A stretch of 64,000 bases of DNA, taken from NCBI GenBank assembly GCA_033725935.1, contig MU867095.1, forward strand, positions 248,001 to 312,000, read 5' to 3'. This DNA is from Cladorrhinum sp. PSN259 (taxonomy: Eukaryota; Ascomycota; Sordariomycetes; Sordariales; Podosporaceae). The position numbers and the translations under genes are program-made. A model generated the notes under the pieces. The model did no database searches. It had not been told where the DNA came from and worked only from the letters and a program-made list of their open reading frames with translations. Positions 55,502 through 64,000 of the stretch are shown piece by piece. Within the stretch, counting starts at the first letter, position 1. Each line of letters begins with the position of its first letter.

Positions 55502-57270
55502 GATGGAGGTTGCCGGGTGGCCCTCAGCACCACCCTAGGAGTGTTCGATGGTACAACCGATGCAATACAGATCTCGTGCTGTTGTCTCGCCCTCCAAGTA
55601 GTGCAGGCGAGGGGATCCGGGACACAACGAGAGTCGAAGACCGGGAGCTGCCGCAACAATTTTGGCGTGTGCGTTTGGGCGAGGCCGGGGGGGCTGTCGG
55701 TTCAAAAGCTTTCAGGTTGTATGGGATTGCAAATCGCAAAGTGCAACAAAGCCGAACGGAACGGTCGGCCTGTGCTCGTCTAGGTCTCGTCGGGTCGTCG
55801 TCTGGCTGAAGCAGCTCGTGGTGGTTGGAAGAATTGGTAGGTCAGAGCCGGCACAAGTTCTCTGGAAGTTCAAGTGCAGCACTTCCAGTTTCCATGCAGT
55901 GGTCTCGCTTGCGGTTTAGTGTCTGGGACCCTGTAGGCTGTAGGGGTTGTGGATGCTAGGGGGTAAGGGGTCCACTGCAGATGGTTCTGGACACTTGGCC
56001 GCCCAAAATGTATCCCACTCAATTTCCACCGATATGATGTGGGAATCTTCTGCAGCCATAAAATCTGTGTTTTATTTTTATATGAAAATAGACACTAGTT
56101 TTATTGTGTTTTCTAAACCTGAGAGTTTTACCAACAAAGCATCAATGCCATTGTCTAAGGTCTTTCTGGGCCTTGTGTTTAGTACCCATATTGATATCTA
56201 AGGGGGATCTATACGTGGAATTCAATCAGGAACCTGCAGGCTTGACCCCTCCACCATCTTTCCGTCCAACATCTTCACAATACGAGATTGCGCGTCCCGC
56301 GTTATGTTGCATGCGCTTCTTCCTACCCAATTCCTCCCATTGCAATTATCTCTGATTGTTTTCCCGATATCACATCTGCTATCAGGCGCCTTCTTGAGTT
56401 TGACTTTATCATGGATTGCACTATTTCCCTTGCCGCTCAGTACGCCATCGAAATGTGATACGACAGTAAATTACCGAACTTTTACTGTTCCAGGTTTGCC
56501 AGCATCATCCCGACGGAGATCATCTTTGGGTCAGCTCCAGACTTCCAGGTACCAACGGCATCTTTTTCGTATCTGCAAGCCGATCGCCAACACAAATGCA
56601 CAAATAGATTCAAAAAGAATGAGAAACAGAATCAGGCAATCGAACCAGGTCTTTCGAGTCCTAAATCGCAGTTGCCAGATGGGTCAACGACGACGGGACA
56701 GATTCAGGCACAAGTTTCCATCCTTTTAGCTCAAGAATCACTTTTTCCAGAAGCTTGGCGTGGGATGATAGCCCGAGACACAGAATTGGTTTGGCCGGAA
56801 TTGCGTTGTCACCCCAAGCTTACCTCAGCTTGCACCCCACGTGAGCAGGCGACGGAAGCGCGGCGATGACATCGTTGAAGGGCGCGTCTTTCACTCATAC
56901 AGTTGGGAACTGCTTCTCCAGGGCGGGATCATCTTGTACCCTAATTATTCTCGTACTGTCACACTAGGGGTTCTTTAACCCTCTACTGATGAGCTTTGCT
57001 GGCCACAAGGAAATGACACTTTGATCATACTGCCATCCGATCTTTCTGATTTCATCCAAACTTGATTTGTTGCCAGGTTTATTTGCGTGGGATCTGTCAG
57101 CCTGCCTCTGGGATTCGCTGATGGTCAACATTTCCTTACCACTTCGTTTGCCGGGCTGCGTAAGAGTTGATCGTATACTCTATCTTGTTTCAGGGCAACT
57201 ACAACCTTGCTCGCCTCCGGGTTGTACAGAGAGTATCTATATTCGCTTCTTTTCTACAAGCACATCCAAA
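55502..57270. other. Divergent promoter region, MNN9/MAG1
   Basis: 1.8 kb between divergent genes. Several open frames up to ~140 codons exist but lack an ATG, a domain or a splice pattern. No RNA gene or repeat was recognised. Confidence 0.5.
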
Positions 57271-58482
57271 ATGGCAACTCGAAGATCAGCACGGTTAAGT
57301 GCCTCAGTTGAGGTCCCGAAGACTGCCGAACCAGCACCAACAGTAACATCGAGGAAAAGAAAGACAAGCCCAGCATCAAATTCACCATCGGGGAACAATT
57401 CGCAGGCCACTCCTTCAACCCCGAGACGACGACGTCTCGTGAAGTCGGACAATGACTCGCCGGCACCACCAGCAACTCCAACCCCAGCGGCGGTGAACCT
57501 CATTGCTGAACCTGCTTCGGGGATTCCCACCATTGAGACTCCCAAACCCAAGGCCATCACCCGCCTCGTCGACCCTAACAAAACTAATGCCCTTCTCCTA
57601 TCACCGCAAACCTCCCGCATTGTCACCTCCACCGCTCAACCATCCCTAGCATCTCCGACCAGACCTACCCCGGATTCTCTTCTCTCCACCGCCCTTGCGC
57701 ACCTCATCAAAACAGACCCCCGGATGAAGCCTCTGATAGAAGCAAACCCCTGCCGCATCTTCTCCCCCGAAGGCCTCGCCGAGAAGATCGACCCGTTCGA
57801 GTCCCTCTCATCGGGCATCATCTCGCAGCAAGTCTCTGGAGCAGCAGCCAAGGCGATCAAAAAGAGGTTCATCGCTCTCTTCCATCCCGAGTCCCTAGAA
57901 ACAGACGGAGAACTCATCACAGCAATCACGCACCGTTTCCCAACACCTTCCCAAGTCGCTGCCCAGTCAATCGAGAGCCTCCGAACTGCTGGACTATCAC
58001 AGCGCAAAGCAGAATACGTCAAGGGCCTAGCAGAGAAATTTATATCAGGGGAACTGTCGGCCCAGATGTTGGCTGATGCCCCCTACGAAGAGGTTCTGGA
58101 GAAGTTGATTCAGGTCAGGGGTTTGGGCAAGTGGAGCGTGGAGATGTTTGCTTGTTTTGGGTTGAAGAGGATGGACATTTTCTCAACGGGGGATTTGGGT
58201 GTTCAAAGGGGGATGGCTGCTTTTGTGGGGAGGGATGTGAGTAAGTTGAAGAATAAGGGAGGCAAGTGGAAGTATATGAGTGAGAAAGAGATGGAGGAGA
58301 TCAGTGAGCGGTTCAAGCCGTATAGGAGTTTATTCATGTGGTGAGTTTCCTTTTTTTTTTAAAAAAAAAAACACCTCTCGGGGGGCATTTTGCGCCTCAA
58401 TTCCTGCATGATGCATATGCTAACACTGTGACGTAGGTACATGTGGAGGGTCGAGGAAACCGATATCAGTACGATGGAGTGA
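57271..58482 (+). CDS. mag1: DNA-3-methyladenine glycosylase (Mag1/AlkA type)
   Basis: Predicted 371-residue base-excision repair glycosylase removing alkylated purines. Exons: 57271-58340 and 58437-58482 (96-nt intron; the last exon codes the final YMWRVEETDISTME). Residues 1 to about 130 are a disordered, basic, Ser/Pro/Thr-rich extension with TSRKRK and PRRRR clusters that could serve as a nuclear signal. The HhH-GPD domain follows: FESLSSGIISQQVSGAAA, then the helix-hairpin-helix LIQVRGLGKWSVEMF (279-293), and the catalytic Asp308 in FSTGDLGVQRG. The start at 57271 is the first ATG that gives the usual MATRRSARLS beginning. Confidence 0.96.
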
Positions 58483-61400
58483 GAAATCTTGTGAGCTTAC
58501 TCTTTCCCGCTGTCTTGATGAAGCAGTTGGGATGGGCGTCAGAGCTGATGATTCCTTAGCCAAGAGTTGTAAATCGTGGTTCCGTTTGTTACAGCGCGGT
58601 CTTTTGCTAGCCAGCGTCTTGCGTAACATATGCTCGGCATCAACCGAGATCGAGATTTCATATTCGTGCAGTTTCAAGTATATCATGGGTTATAAGTCCG
58701 AAATCATGGGACTACCACAACGAAATATGTTTCTGTTTTCCCTGTTTTGACTTTTCGTAATCCTTGGTAATGATTTCAACTACTATGGCATATTATGGTT
58801 TGCTATTACCAACTCTTTTCGAACATTTTATTACAGGGTTGTATCCCAGGGCTGACAGCGAGGTTCTTCTTTTTGGTTATTAATGTTTAGCCCCAATATT
58901 GCGACCAAGAAACCAGTGAGACATGCCTTGGTGTTGCGATTGGTGAAAATGGTGTCTGGCTCGGACGTTTCTCCCGGGCCAATGAACTTAAAGACCCATC
59001 TTGATTCCGGGCGGTATTAGTTGCAGTGGCTTTATCATGCCCACTCACTGCCGTTTGGGCGGCGGGATGTGACATTGAAAGTCTGTGGCTCGGATGTATA
59101 AACGCATGCAGATAAGTATGCGGATCGAAACAATGGCACTTTTGTTGTTTGATATGCCGTCGCGGATCTTGCTTTCTCTTTGGCTTTGTTTACACTGCGG
59201 GCAGCATGACTTTAAGCCACCAGCGGTCGAGACATATGTATGCATGCTTTCAAGCAGCAACAAACGTTGAAAAGGGGTTGAAGGTCATGGAACACATGTA
59301 CTTGATGTATATGCCGTGCGTGTAATGCAGATCCATATGGGGAAACAGGCTGCAAACTTCACCGGCGGCGGCGATTACTCTAGATGATGGAGCACAAAAC
59401 TTGTCACTTGATCAAAAATAGCCTCATTTTTCACAGAAGTCCTTTTTGGGACGGTTTCTTGGGTTGTACAGGTGCATCGCGCCACAGGCACAAGGACACA
59501 CACGGTCTCGCCTCCCTTTGTGACAAAAGGCGAGATCACGCAAGAACCGGACATGATCTGTCAAAACGTTTATGTGTTGTCACCCCCGGAGCTGAGCCTC
59601 AGTTATACATGTGTATTGTTTCGTCCTTGGCAACGGTTTGCGCCTCACACACCAAGCCCCATCGTCACCACCCGCCAGCAGAAACGAACTGACATTCCTT
59701 TTTCCGTTTGTTGCTGCAGATGACGACAGGATGAATGGATAACCTCTTTCTCCAGCGCCATGGGACCAGATGTCATATGAACGGATCGGCATTGAAATGT
59801 TCGGGCTAACGCAGATGGATGACAATGGTTTGCAGACTTCTCCAGCAAAACCTCAAAGTCAATTCCTTGCTGGTGAACTGGTAAACAGACAGCTGGGCGG
59901 TTGATAATCAACAACCACTGCCAAGCTGTGCCTGTTGCTGTTGTTTGATGTTTTGTCATTCGTTTCATGTTCCAACTGCCTTCCTGAATTGACAACCAGT
60001 TACAGGGTTGAGACTTCGAGAACGTGACACAGAAAGTTCTCCTAAAAAGGGGGGCGTTGCTAGGAACGGTTACGCTACGGCCGCCCTAGGGTGCAAATAT
60101 CCGGGGAGTGGGATCACAGCGAGCGATAACAATGCAGCAAGCCACGGCACAGCTCCCGCAACCCGAGATCTTCTTTTGCAAAAATAATTTTCGGGAATTG
60201 GGAGGCTTGTGATTAACAAGCGCAAGCTGCAATGTTTGATTCGATAAGAGATTTTTCTTGGATTGGCTGGATTGCAGAAGCTGTGTTGCATGCTGATCGC
60301 TACCAACCCGTACGCTTTTGATTTCAGAGATTCCACCAAAGTGGAGTTCTTGCCCCTTCGCTTCGTCCAACGTTTGCCAATTGTGAATTGGGATTTTCGT
60401 ATCGCCATTGACTCTCGTTATTTGTTTCTCACTCAAGAGGTTTGACCGTTTAACCGGAGGCCCCGAGGCAATCTGAGACTGACCACACGGAACCATTCCA
60501 ACAAAAACCACACAGCTCACACGTGCCGATTCAATCCCAGGTTTTGGGCGCTTGTGTCGACGTCATCCACTGCTGCAGGACCAAGATTGGGTTGAACGGG
60601 AGGAGGTCGGGAATAGGAAGCTTCCCCTCCGCTCCTTGATTCCTGCGGAGCTATGGCCTGCAAGGATGGCCACCGCCAGCCGAAGCCAGAATGCAGTAAA
60701 GCAGGGTTCCTCATTGTGTAAATCGCGAATCTAGAAGTCGGTCGAGGGGGGTGCGACCAGATTTATAGTGAGTGGATGCGTTAAGATGAAGCTGAAAAAT
60801 GTGAATGGACACGGGATTCGTGATCAGTTCCGTTCATACTGACCGAGGGAGATGCCGAGGACTGAGGCATTGCCAAAATCAAGGAGCAATCTCGCGTGCC
60901 CCAGCACACATCCTGGGACTCCTGGGTGACATTTTGGCTGCGAGATTGGCTCACATTGGCCCCTGTCGGTCCGGCCAAGCCAAGCACCCAAGCCATCGAC
61001 GTCGCCGGACAACCAAGCACCCAAGCACGAAAAAGCCAGGAAAGGGTGGAAAAGTCGGTCGAGCTTGGAAGTTGCTGTCCACATTCAAGGCATCCCGGTC
61101 CCCCTGATGTGACCATGGAAGTACGACCACCGGGCAATTAAGGTTAGAGACACGCCTTTCTTCGTGAGACTGTTGGACGCAGCACAAAATAAACACAACA
61201 ACAACAGAGAAAAAAAAATGGAGAGAAAATAGAGAGAAAAATACAGTGGGTGCCTGCCAAGTCTTCTGATGATCGATTGCCGTCTGTGGTGAAGCAACCC
61301 ACAGCAACCTCAGATCCACGGTCCCGATAGAGAACAGGGTGCTCGTCCACTCACTGGCGTCAACAGTTTCCACTGGCTGCTAGCGCGTCTTTCGGTGCAT

Positions 61401-62360
61401 GCATTCTCTCCACCGTTCAGCTGCCTGTCACAGGGGCGTGCCCGTATTCCGACTAGCCCTGCTGCAGTAGTGTAATTTGGCTCCGTTGCCTCCAATTACC
61501 CCTTCCTCGCAGGTTTCTGCGGACCCACAGGCCGCTGCTGCTGTTCTGCCCCTTGATGACCTTGGATTTGCACATATGCACCTCTTCTTCAAGCCACGCC
61601 TCTCCTTCCCGTTTTACATCACTTTCACCACCACCTCCCATCGTTTAGGATTTTCAATTCATACATTCGTTAATTTGTCCATATTTCAACGTCGTGATCA
61701 GGAAAGAAGGGAGCTTGTACATTTTTCAGTCGCTCTCTCACTCTTTCTCTTCACCAAAATCCACGAATTTCCGACCCGATCCGAAAAAGTCGCGTCCAAA
61801 CTCCCTATCTCCTGAGACATTCCGACGCCATTGAAGAAAAGGTGCGTTGGCATTTGATTCGAATTCGTCGTCACCCATCCATTGGCCCCTTCTGGAGGAA
61901 GAAGACTGGAAACAGTTCTCCCTTCTCAAATGCGTGAATCAGGCCATTCATCATCCACTCCACACTTCACGAAACACAACGCCAGGCGCTTCCCAGTTAG
62001 AGCCAGTCCTGCCTCCCATCCCACAACGACAAGCCAGTCCACGAAGCCAGAACCGATAAGCCCAAAAAAAAGTCTAAGGAGGAGCACAGAACACCCGTCA
62101 CAGTGGAACAGAAGGAGCAACACGGTCGTTTGTACAAGGTCATCCTGCTGTTGCGGTTTATCTTGGCCCGACCCGACTGCCCGTCTATCCAACTGCTCGG
62201 ATTTCCCTCTGCCAAAAACTTTAAGCAGTGAATCATCAACCTTTTTGGACTGGCTTTTTCCGAGACCCCAGCACTGTAGAGATACTTCTGATATTTACTG
62301 CACATTCTCCAATTTTATCACTCGCAGCAACTGACCGCTTCAACGATCAACAGATTCACA
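58483..62360. other. Long intergenic region, MAG1 to ECM33
   Basis: 3.9 kb, the longest gene-free stretch. Short open frames on both strands look random. Two copies of CCAAGCACCCAAGC about 40 nt apart lie near 60977-61027. The last several hundred bases are likely the ECM33 promoter and a long leader. No tRNA, transposon or repeat array was recognised. Confidence 0.5.
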
Positions 62361-63693
62361 ATGCTCGTCAAGACTCTTCTTCCCGCCTTCGTGGCGATTG
62401 GCTCTGCCATGGGTGAGTGCAGCTCGTTCTCCAAAGTATTCATCCAGAGGATTGCGTAACTAACTTCAGCTTTCCACCAGCCCAAACCCCAACCGCTACC
62501 TGCTCGGCAACCGGCGGTCAGGCCACCATCAATAGCCAGGCTGATGCCGGCCAGTACTCCAACTGCAAGAAGATTTCCGGCAACGTTATCATTGGACCCA
62601 ATGCGCCAGGTAACATTGATCTTTCCGGCCCCTCAGAGATCACTGGTGACCTCAAGGTCCTTAACAACGGTGCCATTGAGAGATTCTCTAGCAGCGACCT
62701 CACGACTGTTGGTGGTGCTTTCGAGATGAAGAACGTCACCAAGCTCATCTCCATCAGCCTCCCCAAGCTCAACTCCGTCAAGACGCTCACTTGGCAATCC
62801 CTTACCCGTCTCGAGACGATTGACCTTGCCGTCACTAAGGCTGAGGAGGTCAGCGTCAGCGACACCTTCCTCAAGAGCTTGAAGGGCCTTGATGTCACCA
62901 GCGTTAAGAAGCTCGACATCAACAACAACCGCCTCCTCACCACCTTCACCAGCTCTCTCGCCAACCTTGGCGACACCCTCAACATTCAGGCCAACGGTAT
63001 TGGTCTTGACGTTTCGCTCCCCAACCTCATCTGGATTGCCAACATGACCATTGCCAACGTCACCAGGTTCTCCGTTCCCTCGCTCGCTGTTGTCAATGGC
63101 TCTGCCCGCTTCGACTCCAACTACTTCTCCTCGTTCTCTGCCCCCAATCTTACCGAGACCCAGTCCGGTGATATCTCTTTCGTCGGCAACGGCAACCTCG
63201 CCAACGTCACCTTCCCCAAGCTCGAGCGCATTGGTGGCGGTCTTCTCATCGCCAACAACACTGAGCTCTCTGATGTCAATGGTTTCCCCAAGCTCTCATC
63301 CATCGGTGGCGCCGTTAAGCTCCGCGGTTCCTTCAAGAAGTGAGTTTTCACCTTGTAATAATTCTTTTTAGTCTTTTGTCTAACACCATATTTAGGGCTT
63401 CCTTCCCCGCTCTCGAGGATGTCCGTGGTGCCTTCGATGTCTCCTCCACCGAGGATATCTCTGAGGTTTGCAAGGTTTTCGACGAGCAGGCTCCTCAGTC
63501 CCAGGGTGGTAAGGGCCAGATCCAGGGCACCTACTCCTGCACCAGCAACAACAGCCGTGCCAACGAGGATACCAGCGCTGATGGCAGCATCGGTGGCGGC
63601 ACCAGCAACGGCGACTCTGGTGCTGCTGGCGTTGCCCTCAACACCGCTCTGTTCGCTCTCGTTGCTGTTGCCGGTTTCGCCGTTGCTCTCTAA
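62361..63693 (+). CDS. ecm33: GPI-anchored cell wall protein Ecm33
   Basis: Predicted 402-residue GPI protein of the Ecm33/Sps2 family, required for normal wall assembly. Exons: 62361-62412, 62481-63339, 63396-63693; introns 68 and 56 nt. Signal peptide MLVKTLLPAFVAIGSAMA is split by intron 1. The body is a receptor-L-like leucine-rich solenoid (ISGNVIIGPNAPGNIDLSG, LTTVGGAFEMKNVTKLISI, LSSIGGAVKLRG), with several N-glycosylation sequons such as NVT, NMT and NLT. The C-terminus has a Ser/Thr/Gly-rich stretch and a hydrophobic GPI-attachment signal (ALNTALFALVAVAGFAVAL) that ends the protein. Its length and architecture match family members. Confidence 0.96.
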
Positions 63694-64000
63694 GTGATGG
63701 ACGACAATGTTTGGTTACAGCCTTCTGATAGTGTCTGCCGAGGTTGAGGCCGTTTCGGGTACTAAGCAAACATAATCACGTTAAGCCACCCATCGCACAA
63801 ATTCTCTTTTCTCCTCCGAACGAATAGTTTGGAGCTGTTGCTGCCATCTCACCATGGCTGCGCATACCCATCATACACGGCATATCGCATACTGGAACCG
63901 CTAGACTTAATACTCTCTCTATCAAGACGCTGTTTACGAAAAAAATCGTCCCACTTATATCCTGCCGCTGCATTGTTTTCTTTCATTCGTGACACGGTCG
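63694..64000. other. Right-edge 3' flank of ECM33
   Basis: 307 bases after the ECM33 stop; 3' UTR and flank only. Nothing else is supported. Confidence 0.5.

Noticed and set aside
56304..56729. 141-codon frame between MNN9 and MAG1
   Set aside because: It has no domain; the hydrophobic start followed by Arg-rich random sequence is not gene-like, and it sits in a divergent promoter region.
60781..61373. Overlapping frames and a short direct repeat in the MAG1-ECM33 gap
   Set aside because: Frames on both strands overlap without conserved content; the repeat has only two copies.

Overview
This window is nuclear DNA from a filamentous ascomycete, most likely a Sordariomycete. The genes are mostly split by short GT-AG introns (46-140 nt, one of 253 nt). 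Gene spacing is wide, and the protein families are typical of that group: Atg2, Vac7, Ecm33, Mnn9, UPF0662, a DUF3824 protein and sphingolipid delta-4 desaturase. I see no rRNA, tRNA, CRISPR array, insertion sequence or transposon. Exon limits below were built by hand from splice motifs, reading phase and family conservation.

Layout, left to right: polyamine/amine oxidase (+, 770-2381); first N gap with homopolymer; ATG2 (+, 4109-10409); VAC7 (-, 12469-15276); arylamine N-acetyltransferase (+, 18690-19670); sphingolipid delta-4 desaturase (-, 20858-22146); a broken aldo-keto reductase (+, 23064-24267); VAP/Scs2 (-, 25065-26168); UBA-UBX protein (+, 27571-28631); YCII-like protein with a possible mitochondrial presequence (+, 29442-30299); UPF0662/DUF2408 protein (-, 30710-32304); ribosomal stalk protein P1 (+, 33141-33722); DUF3824 protein (+, 36628-40763); second N gap; ER DnaJ of the Scj1 type (-, 41406-42806); METTL7-like methyltransferase (+, 43660-44598); 12-CCHC zinc-knuckle protein (-, 44927-46640); mitochondrial NAD-type carrier (-, 49616-51047); complex III subunit QCR7 (+, 52303-52823); MNN9 (-, 54047-55501); MAG1 DNA glycosylase (+, 57271-58482); ECM33 (+, 62361-63693).

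This is not a gene cluster. The genes are housekeeping and membrane-trafficking genes in alternating orientation. Loose themes recur: membrane lipid and contact-site biology (ATG2, VAC7, VAP, desaturase), secretory pathway and wall (SCJ1, MNN9, ECM33) and mitochondria (carrier, QCR7, YCII-like).

The strongest observations are these. (1) Both N gaps look like assembly artefacts: in each, about 95 bases left of the Ns are a degraded second reading of the sequence right of the Ns. (2) The aldo-keto reductase has two stop codons, both explained by CpA-to-TpA changes. (3) The UPF0662 protein is built of at least four repeats of 88-89 residues. (4) A 216-nt nested inverted repeat lies between QCR7 and MNN9. 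(5) A telomere-motif inverted repeat lies between the DnaJ and methyltransferase genes. I found no clearly new multi-gene system.
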